Assembly: GCA_017458845.1 (NCBI GenBank)
Contig: JAFSZY010000052.1
Location: 1-58,380, forward strand
Direction: 5' to 3'
Length of the DNA: 58,380 nt
From: Ruminococcus sp.
GTDB taxonomy: Bacteria > Bacillota > Clostridia > Oscillospirales > Acutalibacteraceae
Shown: piece by piece, positions 18,201 to 25,342 of the stretch
Numbering within the stretch: the first letter of the stretch is position 1
How the letters are laid out: each line of letters starts with the position of its first letter
Position numbers and translations under genes: made by a program
Notes under the pieces: generated by a model
Seen by the model: only the letters and a program-made list of their open reading frames with translations
Told to the model about the DNA's origin: nothing
The model's database searches: none

Positions 18201-21014
18201 GCTGTTATTTGCAAGCACCTTTTTGGAAATATCATAAATTATAGAGAATGCATTTGCGGTTTTTGAAGCATTGGATGTGCCGTAGTTAAATGAGTCCGTA
18301 TACTCTAAAGCATCTGTACCTGACGTTCTTGATGAGGCTTTATCCATTGAAGGGGAATTATCTACAACGAAGATGTAATCAACTCTCTGCTGATTCTTGT
18401 ATCCGAAGTGGACTGTTTCCCTTGCTGTCGACTGTGAGCCGTTTAACCATTCGACATCAGTTCTCAGATAACTTATAGTATCCTTACCTGTTAAGGGATC
18501 CGATTTAAGTATATCGTTGTTATTACCGAATGACCTTGACGGGATTGTTGAGCGTATCGCCTGTTGGACTCCTTCCGCTATTCCACCAAGATACTCGTAA
18601 TTCTCGCTAAAGAACTCGCCCCAACTTGAGAAATCGCTGTTTGCGGATTTTATACTCTTAAAGTATTCCATCCATAAATCAAACAAACCCTGCGTTATCT
18701 CTCCTGATGTTTTGCCGTTCAGGAGAGTGTACAGGGATTGATAACCGACTGGCGGAAGGTGATAGTTGTCCGAATAACCTTTTGAAGTGTTATTGGATAC
18801 GAACTGATTTGAGGAGCCTATGATTGAGCTCGTCATATTGCTTTGCTTTGACCGCGCCGGACTCCACTTGAAGAACAAGTCGGTAAGACTCGTGTTTACA
18901 AATGAGCGGCCGCCGATTGTAACGAGTTGCTCAAACTGCATAATACCTGTGAGGGTATAGCAGTCATAAAACGCCTTATAACCTATATATTTCAGCTTTG
19001 GAAACACGATAATATCATTATCACCGATTACTTTTGACTGAGTATAGTCTGAAAGGCTAAGAATATTGTAAAACCGTACACCCATCTTATTACCCGATGA
19101 ATCGGTAAGAAAGTCTGAACGGTTAAACGCGCAGTCGTTGATGTTTTCAAGGCTGTGCGCTGTACTGTTGGTATTCAAACCGAGATGCAGGGAATACACC
19201 TTGTAGTTATTCTCTGCGGCTGCAGTTCTGCCTCCGCTTCCGATATAGAACGCGCCGAGTCCTTCAGGACCGTCACCTTCTATCGTTTTAAGACTGTTCG
19301 GGACAACAAAATACTGCAAGCCTACACAGTTAACGAACGTATTATACTTAATAGTCGTTATCGTACAGGAACTCATATTACTCCATGCTACCGCTCTCAG
19401 GCAGTAACAGTTTCTGAAAGCTCCCTGTCCGATACTTGTTACTGTATAGGGAATTGTGAATACGTTGCTGTCAACATTAAGCTCTGATGAGATTTTTTGC
19501 TTACCGCCATACAGCACATCGGACACTTTTGTTGTCGCCTTACCGTAACAGAGCTTTGAGCAGCTCATAAAGGCTTCTTCACCGATTTTTGTCAGCACAT
19601 TGCCGTCAAAGACAACTGTTTTAAGTTCGCCGTCACTGTAAAAGCTCTGATTACTTATCTCAGTTACATATGAGCCGAAATCTGCAATTGCCAGGGTATC
19701 GCAATCCCTGAACGCTTCTACTCCCGTGACCTTCAGGCTCGAAGACCGGAAGTTTACTCTTGCAAAATTGCCTTCGCAATTATGGAAAGCTCTTGTGCCT
19801 ATCGTTTTAATACTGCCGTTCAAAGTCAGCGTGGTAAAGCCGTCGTTGTTTGAAAAGGCGTAAGCTCCGATAGTTGTTACGGCGCCCCATGTAATGGAAT
19901 TAATCTTGGCACAGGTTCTGAAACAACTATGAGGAATGGTTGTTGTCGCTGAACCGAAGTTTATTGAAGCCAGCTTATTACAGTTCTGGAATACTCCCAC
20001 GTTGTATCCTGTACTTGTAGATGAATCAACTGACGGATTATTAATCGTCATAGTGTTACTTCCGAAGGACAGGGACGTAAGGCTGTCACAGTTATAGAAC
20101 GCGGCTTCCTTGATTGTCTTTGAACCGTTCCATGTAATAGTCGACATAGCTGCTCCCGAGAAGGCATATGTGCCTATTGTCTTGGTTGCTGCGTTAAAAG
20201 TGACATTTGACAGCGAACCGTGAAATCCTCTGAAAGCGTTGTTTGATACAGACGTAATCGTACTGTCAAACACAATCTTTGTAACCTTCTCATGCGGCAT
20301 TGCGCTAACCCATTCGGTATTGGCTGCGTTTCTGCGGTAGCCGTTCCACGGAGCCCACACCTGTGTTACGCTGCCTTTGAGTCCTGTCTTTGTACCGTAA
20401 TAATACTCAGGTAAAGCACCCGTTGATGAACGTGTTATTGTCAGTGTGCCTGTTCCCTGAGAAACGGTATCGCTGGCTGCGTTTGTCAGCGAGCTTTCGT
20501 CGACTACCCAGGTTGAAGTGATACCGCCGTCTGTAATGACAATCTTTTTGAACTTACCTGAGTAATGGTCGCCGTTTTTGTATGTGTACTTGGTTTTCTT
20601 GGTGTCGCCGTCATAAGAATAATACTTAACAGTACCGCTTTGCTCTGTGGAAGAACTGCTCGCTCTGTACACGTTTCTCAGTGTATATGAAGCAGGATCC
20701 GCTCCTGTTGAGCTTTTGCTGACATCAGCTCCTGTACTGTACTTAGCTTTCTTTTCAGGGACAGCAGGTTTCTCTGTCGGCGCGGTAGTTTCTGCTGTCT
20801 CAGGCTCGGTTTCCCTTACATATTCTTCTGCAGGGATGAGCTTATCGCCAACGTCCACATACATCGGTTCTTCTATCGGCTCAGTTAATGTGGTTGTTGC
20901 TTCGGTTTCCTGAGTTGTATCCTCAGAATCTGAAACCGCATACGCAGGACTGATACATGATAGTAAAATCAATAAAGAAAGAAGCACCACAAAACTTTTC
21001 TTTAGTCTTTTCAT
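15300..21014 (-). CDS. Giant LRR/vWA/CnaB pilus tip adhesin
   Basis: A 1904-aa surface protein. In order: signal peptide (1-27), Thr/Glu-rich linker, a long array of BspA-type LRR_5 repeats (about 150-790), a von Willebrand A domain (about 875-1170) with a MIDAS DxSxS (DNSPS, near 883), then about four CnaB/Spy0128-like domains (from about 1378, 1541, 1638 and 1760), a degenerate sorting signal IPVLG (near 1861), a membrane helix and a basic tail. vWA plus CnaB is the layout of pilus tip adhesins such as RrgA. The fused LRR array is unusual. It would bind host or neighbour ligands with metal-dependent vWA and LRR surfaces. It starts 20 nt after the Fn3 gene, in the same operon. Confidence 0.9.
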   Translation of the reverse strand: MKRLKKSFVVLLSLLILLSCISPAYAVSDSEDTTQETEATTTLTEPIEEPMYVDVGDKLIPAEEYVRETEPETAETTAPTEKPAVPEKKAKYSTGADVSKSSTGADPASYTLRNVYRASSSSTEQSGTVKYYSYDGDTKKTKYTYKNGDHYSGKFKKIVITDGGITSTWVVDESSLTNAASDTVSQGTGTLTITRSSTGALPEYYYGTKTGLKGSVTQVWAPWNGYRRNAANTEWVSAMPHEKVTKIVFDSTITSVSNNAFRGFHGSLSNVTFNAATKTIGTYAFSGAAMSTITWNGSKTIKEAAFYNCDSLTSLSFGSNTMTINNPSVDSSTSTGYNVGVFQNCNKLASINFGSATTTIPHSCFRTCAKINSITWGAVTTIGAYAFSNNDGFTTLTLNGSIKTIGTRAFHNCEGNFARVNFRSSSLKVTGVEAFRDCDTLAIADFGSYVTEISNQSFYSDGELKTVVFDGNVLTKIGEEAFMSCSKLCYGKATTKVSDVLYGGKQKISSELNVDSNVFTIPYTVTSIGQGAFRNCYCLRAVAWSNMSSCTITTIKYNTFVNCVGLQYFVVPNSLKTIEGDGPEGLGAFYIGSGGRTAAAENNYKVYSLHLGLNTNSTAHSLENINDCAFNRSDFLTDSSGNKMGVRFYNILSLSDYTQSKVIGDNDIIVFPKLKYIGYKAFYDCYTLTGIMQFEQLVTIGGRSFVNTSLTDLFFKWSPARSKQSNMTSSIIGSSNQFVSNNTSKGYSDNYHLPPVGYQSLYTLLNGKTSGEITQGLFDLWMEYFKSIKSANSDFSSWGEFFSENYEYLGGIAEGVQQAIRSTIPSRSFGNNNDILKSDPLTGKDTISYLRTDVEWLNGSQSTARETVHFGYKNQQRVDYIFVVDNSPSMDKASSRTSGTDALEYTDSFNYGTSNASKTANAFSIIYDISKKVLANNSGNNNTISVISFAGNGKNELKNSAMTLGSEAMTTSNDVYNALFKTSMYKEGVATNYGAGLSMAYKLAAKRKSQSSNKQVVILLTDGSPTYATPSGTPTANSTGFADYQANGNDWAAAIRGDTQINEKLSSQSLTESGHTIYNSSTKKYSVHSYENSYWYYDDNNVLRQNKAYESVDGLGVDIYGILIGSNSDSNINMVTLAEKNNKTRTYTSSNMSTLAAAFNQIVDESTAENYTIVIPFDDNFKYKANSKVTIGYQIDSTTGNYAYKTFELTKLTSYSEGASAGTETTGKVFYDSQRNAIIWQLSRTLLDYPEYNFVTTTVPLSTSYRVYKLEFDMDYVGGGTVVENTTASWRMIRNEIGPYAAVNDNGCDNGSYAPSYISYNYAGLPTNGNTGSNDLGGVYAYISPDFVEQENLTDHSIALTAERSGTLMNMADPVYLPLGEMNISKTDETGSALTGAEFKIYQDKDGNGKYELMNLETAGTTNYELNLSGSPKIGYLITNTMKSSSNQYKLTHLGPGTYYLYESKYPVSSTKQYTSSSLNASIMENIVTESNENLSCLKVVIEDIPPNTVVNAKVYINEVYDHSITDGITDVQVYNKPKDGNVKGTKVDPEGNPVAGAVFALYRTSADRTADTNRIGTSVSDSNGLFSFTVSSTGTYYWKEVTVPNGYKSNETVGSVTVNSLSESSPTNIGNIVNVPLASVKVYVNSSDKINTGWKFQLKGTYQNNGNTYSGYTYNGTSGTDGSYTFTNVPVYATSYNGIRYSYHKMSYTLTETGYNSSNIPDKYFAIEYGSSPYNLAIASSRDVGTLTFNRTSSVYVYNLSIKVVVKNYDGADRTTPLSSSFKLNNETIQTDENGVAQSAGWYGYGSNTLTQTKAQAGYNLLSESTDFTLSANSNLVKRTTGGRYYEYTITVYNSKETDIPVLGESGKWLYYLIGLTALESGGLLVFFIRKTRKKHLDCRGSS

Positions 21015-21034
21015 TTAGTTAATCACTCCTATCT

Positions 21035-22258
21035 TTATTTTGCAATTACAAAACTCCAAGGATTACTGATAGAGTGATAAACCTTGTTGCCAACCTTTTT
21101 GTTGGCGACTACATAAACATAGTAGCTTTTATACGGAATAATAGACATACCGCCCACTTTTGTTATGGTAGCGGATGTCTTATTTGTCGTTACCAATTTC
21201 TTTGCTCCAACAAACGGGAACATAGATGCATACACACTGTAATTGGTAGCGCCGTCGCATTTTCCCCATTTGACTATAAGTTTTCGGTTCACAGCCGTTA
21301 ATGATGGTGCTTGTCCAAACGCAAAGTAATTGTATGTTGACCAAGCTCCATACTTAACTTTTGAGTTTGAAGGAATGCGTGTATACACTCTGCTTTTCAC
21401 TATATAAAACTGGTTATATGAAAAACCACTCACGTTGTAATTACACAAGTTTGTGTAAATCGTCTTGAGCGGTTTGCGAGAGTTATTATACTTGTACACA
21501 TTAATATGCGCGCCGACAGCATAAGGAACTTTGTTGTTGGTTACTTTTACTGTCTTATCTTTGGGACACGAAACCTTTGGCTTACCAAGTCTTGCAGGCG
21601 TCAAAACTACCTTGCTGTTATTAATTACGCTTGAGCCTAAATGTGTCAGGATTTTTATCGGGCCATAGTTTTCTGATGCTGTATAGGTGCTGCCCTTTTT
21701 ACAGGACTTAACAAAAATCAAAAACTTTTCGTTTTTCTTGTTATTGAAACCATTTATAACACAACTCGTGTTTTTAACAGTCGCCATAACCTTATCTTTG
21801 TTATTTGCCCTCTTATACACCTTATAACTTGTAGCGCCCTTTGCCCCTGTCCACTGCAGCTTGATTGAGCTAGTTGTTGCGTCAACCTGACGGAGCTTGG
21901 TTATACTGTTGGGGACAGTAACTGCGGTAATTGCTTTTGAATACGAATCAGCCGCATCTTCTTTTTCCGTTCTGATAGCTCGGATTCTAACATAGTACAG
22001 GTTTCCAGGCTGAAGACCGCCTACTTTGCAGCTAGGACTGCCTGATGACAGCTTCGGGAAGAACAGCTTATTATTGCTACTCAACTCTACAATGTATTTA
22101 TCCGCGCCTGATACTATATCCCATTTAAGGGATACAGATGTTTCATCCGCGCTTGTCTGCTTGAGTCCTGTTACCTTATCAAGGGCATTTACTGAAAACG
22201 GAATCATAAGTGACATTAACGCGGTGAATACCAGAATAACTGATATTATCTTTTTCAA
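21035..22258 (-). CDS. Secreted fibronectin type III-like protein
   Basis: A 407-aa protein with a signal peptide (1-25) and about four Fn3-like units. The first begins near KVTGLKQTSADETSVSLKW and the second near SITKLRQVDATTSSIKLQW. There is no sorting signal, dockerin or membrane anchor. It is the first gene of the minus-strand surface operon, 20 nt before the giant adhesin. Fn3 domains act as spacers or binding modules, so it may be a secreted companion of the pilus. Ligands cannot be predicted. Confidence 0.8.
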   Translation of the reverse strand: MKKIISVILVFTALMSLMIPFSVNALDKVTGLKQTSADETSVSLKWDIVSGADKYIVELSSNNKLFFPKLSSGSPSCKVGGLQPGNLYYVRIRAIRTEKEDAADSYSKAITAVTVPNSITKLRQVDATTSSIKLQWTGAKGATSYKVYKRANNKDKVMATVKNTSCVINGFNNKKNEKFLIFVKSCKKGSTYTASENYGPIKILTHLGSSVINNSKVVLTPARLGKPKVSCPKDKTVKVTNNKVPYAVGAHINVYKYNNSRKPLKTIYTNLCNYNVSGFSYNQFYIVKSRVYTRIPSNSKVKYGAWSTYNYFAFGQAPSLTAVNRKLIVKWGKCDGATNYSVYASMFPFVGAKKLVTTNKTSATITKVGGMSIIPYKSYYVYVVANKKVGNKVYHSISNPWSFVIAK

Positions 22259-22343
22259 AATATTACCTCCTTCAATATATTATTTTATTTGGGTTAGTTT
22301 TGTTTCAGTGGGACTGCGTATGAGAATCATATATACCTCTCTT

Positions 22344-22850
22344 TCATAGTTCTATATTTCCGGTGAGCTTTTCGTCAGAGACGTAGTCGCTCATAAATTC
22401 TGATACATCTTCGGGGATGTTTTCAAAATCCACATGGTGGTCGTCAGCGATATATGGTGTGTACCAATACTGATACGGAATAAAATTCTTTTTGATATAC
22501 TGAGCCATTTTTTCTGTAATGCTCTCTCCTGAATCATCTACAACTCCGATCTCAGTAAACATAAATGAACCCCAGTGTTCGCCTGCTGACTGTAAATCAA
22601 CATTTACAAGACCAATAGCAATCTTGCCTGACTCCTCTCCGCGAATAACGGCGGGAATATCTACAAAATCGCCTGACCGCCAGTCAAGGTAATCTGAGCC
22701 GTACACATCAACAAAAGCGTCGTGCAGCTTTTTCAAAAAATCTTTTGCGTAGCTTTTATCTCCTAAATTGCAGGAATAATCAAGTTGCCTATAACTGACA
22801 GATTTTAAAAGCTCATTTACTTTTTTGATAAATAAAGAATTGTTATCCAT
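22344..22850 (-). CDS. Unknown cytoplasmic protein
   Basis: A 168-aa protein without signal peptide or membrane helix, rich in Asp, Glu and aromatic residues towards the C-terminus (for example WYTPYIADDHHVDF). The ATG at 22850 has AAAGGA before it; the longer reading from 22946 would overlap the upstream gene and is rejected. It follows the next unknown gene by 32 nt, so the two may be co-transcribed. Acidic small proteins in such pairs are often immunity proteins, but I see no motif that proves it. Confidence 0.7.
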   Translation of the reverse strand: MDNNSLFIKKVNELLKSVSYRQLDYSCNLGDKSYAKDFLKKLHDAFVDVYGSDYLDWRSGDFVDIPAVIRGEESGKIAIGLVNVDLQSAGEHWGSFMFTEIGVVDDSGESITEKMAQYIKKNFIPYQYWYTPYIADDHHVDFENIPEDVSEFMSDYVSDEKLTGNIEL

Positions 22851-22882
22851 ATGTATTCCTTTCAAATAAAAAAATAAGCCTA

Positions 22883-23410
22883 TCATTTCGTTTTCGGAAA
22901 CGATAGACTTTTTGCGGGATGCGGTATAGTTATTCTGCTCAAACAAATCAATGTATATATCCTGTTGTAAATATCTTTTCGTATATATAAATATGCTTTA
23001 TCATCAAACACCTGACCAGCTTCACAAAACACTTTAAACAAACCTTGCAGAATAAACATTGCTCTATCAGAAATGTTTCTGTCTAAAATCGCTTCAGGCT
23101 TTCCCCATGCTACAGAAATATATTGGCAGTAATTATAGCTTATAATAAATTTGTTTGTAGTTGTTAAAGTAAAAGTATCATTTAAAATCAGTTCGTTAAT
23201 GATTTTCATATAATCGTTTCGATAATACACACGTTCATAGAATGTGGGCAAAATTTTATCCATACTTTGAAATTGCTTTTGAACAGCAATATATGTTTCC
23301 TCGAAAAAAATATCGTTAAGTTTTACACCCGAGTTTCTACTTATTATATCCGTGTTCTTAAAAAGAAAATGTGTAAGCGCGATCGCCAAATAGTAAATGT
23401 TAAATCTCAT
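22883..23410 (-). CDS. Unknown protein near 5S rRNA
   Basis: A 175-aa protein starting at an ATG with AGGAGGTGATAAT upstream. The N-terminus (YYLAIALTHFLFKNT) is hydrophobic but not a clear membrane helix. The rest is rich in Tyr, Ile and Phe and looks all-helical. I recognise no family. It lies between the 5S terminator and the other unknown gene and has lower GC than the surface genes. The reading from 23482 runs through the 5S terminator and is not used. Confidence 0.65.
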   Translation of the reverse strand: MRFNIYYLAIALTHFLFKNTDIISRNSGVKLNDIFFEETYIAVQKQFQSMDKILPTFYERVYYRNDYMKIINELILNDTFTLTTTNKFIISYNYCQYISVAWGKPEAILDRNISDRAMFILQGLFKVFCEAGQVFDDKAYLYIRKDIYNRIYTLICLSRITIPHPAKSLSFPKTK

Positions 23411-23440
23411 TGTATTATCACCTCCTAGTGCTATAAAATA

Positions 23441-23485
23441 AAAAAAGCCAACCGCTTCAATTTGAATTGAAACGATTGGCAAAAA
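23441..23485. terminator. Terminator after the 5S rRNA gene
   Basis: A long stem (GCCAAYCGYTTCAATT type, two G-T or mismatch positions) with T-runs on both sides. It lies 35 nt past the 3' end of the minus-strand 5S gene. Confidence 0.8.
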
Positions 23486-23519
23486 TTTTTAGATAGAGAA
23501 AATCCACTACAATCGGATA

Positions 23520-23633
23520 TTGGCATCTTCCTATTTTCACAGGCCGTCTCCAGCCAACTATTTTCGGCACTACAGGGCTTAACTTCCGTGTTCGGTATGG
23601 GAACGGGTGGACCCCCTGCGTCATCGACACCAA
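23520..23633 (-). rRNA. rrf: 5S ribosomal RNA
   Basis: A complete 5S rRNA on the minus strand. It includes the conserved CCGAACACGGAAGTTAAGCC block and differs by one base from the copy at 57577-57690. It is flanked by a perfect 14-bp inverted repeat (23500-23513 and 23638-23651) that would form the stem cut during 5S maturation. It lies directly after the attL tRNA fragment, so before prophage insertion it followed tRNA-Asn. Confidence 0.95.
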
Positions 23634-23654
23634 TTAAATTGTAGTGGATTTCTA

Positions 23655-23702
23655 TGGCTCCCCCAACTGGGCTCGAACCAGTGACATCATGATTAACAGT
23701 CA
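23655..23702 (-). other. attL: tRNA-Asn 3' 48-bp copy
   Basis: Forty-eight bases identical to the 3' end of the intact tRNA-Asn (57227-57274), running from the anticodon stem through the GTT anticodon and T-arm to CCA, then diverging. Tyrosine integrases typically cross over in the anticodon loop, so this is the phage-distal attachment site. The matching attR is in the tRNA next to the integrase gene, 33.6 kb away. Confidence 0.9.
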
Positions 23703-23783
23703 GAATGCATGTGCCTAAGATTGGCTTATTTTCTATGCATTTAGATTTGCCCGTAGCAACCACGGAGAAATACAGACAATAAT

Positions 23784-23806
23784 AAAACAGCCATATAGGC
23801 TGTTTT
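23784..23806. terminator. Bidirectional terminator inside attL end
   Basis: A perfect 9-bp stem AAAACAGCC / GGCTGTTTT with a 5-nt loop ends in T-runs on both strands. It insulates the phage end from the chromosome. Confidence 0.7.
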
Positions 23807-23853
23807 AAATTAATGTAATGCTTTTTTTGACAAAAATCTAATATTTTACTTGT

Positions 23854-23859
23854 TATAAT
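23854..23859 (+). promoter_or_regulatory. Extended -10 promoter for the 88-aa cargo gene
   Basis: TATAAT preceded by TG one base upstream (TGTTATAAT), 41 nt before the ATG at 23901. A TTGACA lies 21 nt upstream, too far for ordinary spacing, so this looks like an extended -10 promoter. Confidence 0.5.
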
Positions 23860-23900
23860 TAAATTAAAGTACAAATCCCTAAATCTATACTGAGGTAATT

Positions 23901-24167
23901 ATGAAGGATTATAATGATGAATTTAACGCTGTATACGAACAAATAAATAAGATTACTAACGATTATCACGTTTTATCAAATGATATGATTATTGCTAATA
24001 CTGTTATATCAGTTAACAGTGTAATTATTTTAGGTGAAGATTTAAAGAAAAAAATATTGAACAAAAACAAATATTTATCACCTAATGACTTACTACTAAT
24101 TAGCGTAAGACTTGAACATATAAAATCATTACTTATTGATATCACGCAATGTTACTTGAAGAAATAG
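23901..24167 (+). CDS. Unknown 88-aa prophage cargo protein
   Basis: An 88-aa, Asn- and Ile-rich protein that looks helical, with no membrane helix or known motif. The ATG has GAGGT 6 nt upstream, and an extended -10 promoter precedes it. It points opposite to the lysis genes and ends 26 nt inside the end of the convergent gene. Position next to attL, own promoter and AT-rich composition suggest a gene expressed in the lysogen. Confidence 0.65.
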   Translation: MKDYNDEFNAVYEQINKITNDYHVLSNDMIIANTVISVNSVIILGEDLKKKILNKNKYLSPNDLLLISVRLEHIKSLLIDITQCYLKK

Positions 24168-24573
24168 CTTCAATAAATCTTTGATAATCATTATTTTCGC
24201 CAAAATCAGTAACTAGAATTGCATTTCTTAACCGCAGTAAGATGCTATTAATAACCTTTTCTTCTTTCCAAACAGGCTCATCATTTTCTATTGCTAAATA
24301 ATCCAAACGATAATCAAAAGAGAACTTATTCTTTGACAGAACAAACATTTGATTTTCAAAAACAGTTGTATATGAATTTTCACAATCAAAAATGAACAGT
24401 TTTTGTTGCAAATGCTTCAAAAACAATTTAAAATAATTTATACTATCTAATGATAAGTTTTCTTGCTTTAAATATTTTTTTAAAGTCTCAATCCTTATCC
24501 AATCACATTGATTAGATTTGGTGGCTTCAAAAAGATTCAACGCTTTCGCTTTATTAATTGTTGAAAACATCAT
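24142..24573 (-). CDS. Unknown cargo protein, second of a pair
   Basis: A 143-aa protein, AT-rich, mixed helix/strand by composition, with no motif I recognise. The start is the first ATG of the ATGATG at 24573, which overlaps the stop of the upstream membrane-protein gene, with AAGGAG 11 nt before it. A start at 24606 lacks a site. The coupled pair with a membrane protein, beside the attachment site, is a common layout for phage-borne exclusion or defence modules. That role is inference. Confidence 0.65.
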   Translation of the reverse strand: MMFSTINKAKALNLFEATKSNQCDWIRIETLKKYLKQENLSLDSINYFKLFLKHLQQKLFIFDCENSYTTVFENQMFVLSKNKFSFDYRLDYLAIENDEPVWKEEKVINSILLRLRNAILVTDFGENNDYQRFIEAISSSNIA

Positions 24574-25007
24574 AATAATTTCTTCTCCTTTTTTAACCTT
24601 ACGCATATCCCATTTAATTGTCTAGCACACTTATTCTTTGTTTCTTCGTCATAAACAAAAAAGTCTTCACCACATATTTTATTAATGAGTCTCCTTAATC
24701 TTTCTATGTCGCTAGCCAGTTTTTTTGGTAATATTGTTTCATAACATATATGTATTTCATCTAATTTTTGATCTAATAAAATCAAGAAGTTTTCATTATA
24801 TAATGATTCATCATTTATAAGAGTATCGTAATACGATTCTAAATCTGTTATTTGTCCATCAATATATTGTAAAAAATCATTTTTTTCAACGTGGGTTAGT
24901 AATTGCTTTTTTAGTCTAACTGCCATAATAAACGTTAATAGACTAAAAGCAAACGAAAAAACACTAAAAAAATCAGCTATTATAGATAATAATTCTCTAT
25001 ACGTCAT
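24570..25007 (-). CDS. Unknown membrane-anchored cargo protein
   Basis: A 145-aa protein with one N-terminal membrane helix (about 8-30, FFSVFSFAFSLLTFIMAV) followed by a basic turn and a cytoplasmic helical domain rich in Leu, Glu and Asp. It is the first gene of a coupled pair. The region 25008-25253 upstream is strongly AT-rich with no gene. No family is recognised. Single-helix anchors with a cytoplasmic domain occur in superinfection-exclusion and abortive-infection proteins, but also elsewhere. Confidence 0.65.
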   Translation of the reverse strand: MTYRELLSIIADFFSVFSFAFSLLTFIMAVRLKKQLLTHVEKNDFLQYIDGQITDLESYYDTLINDESLYNENFLILLDQKLDEIHICYETILPKKLASDIERLRRLINKICGEDFFVYDEETKNKCARQLNGICVRLKKEKKLL

Positions 25008-25253
25008 TATTTCAGATTCCTTGTCTTTAATTCTATTTTAGCATTATTATACTAAAAAAACAATATGCTAAACTCTTTTGTAATTATTTGTTATCATTTT
25101 TATTATTTTGTAATCCATATAAATCATTATACCATCTATTTAAGTAATGTTATATTGTAAATATCATAGAAATACACATATTGATTTTGTCACAATTCAA
25201 CTAAAATAGTTACACTTTTTTGTGAACATCAAAATATAATTCTATATTAGAAC

Positions 25254-25296
25254 AATCCCCCCCTCGCAGCAGGTCAGAGCCGCGAGGGGGGATTTT
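25254..25296 (-). terminator. Terminator after the endolysin gene
   Basis: AATCCCCCC-TCGC pairs with GCGA-GGGGGGATT around a 14-nt loop, 47 nt past the lysin stop. It probably marks the end of the late operon. Confidence 0.75.
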
Positions 25297-25342
25297 GGAG
25301 GGAATAAAAACATGAAAACTCGTCAAACGAGAGTAGATGCCA

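Noticed and set aside
10661..23410. Pilus island as an integrative conjugative element
   Set aside because: No relaxase, conjugation, integrase or replication gene is present in this segment.
23431..23874. 147-codon minus frame across the 5S gene and tRNA fragment
   Set aside because: It runs through rRNA, tRNA and terminator sequences, which are not coding.
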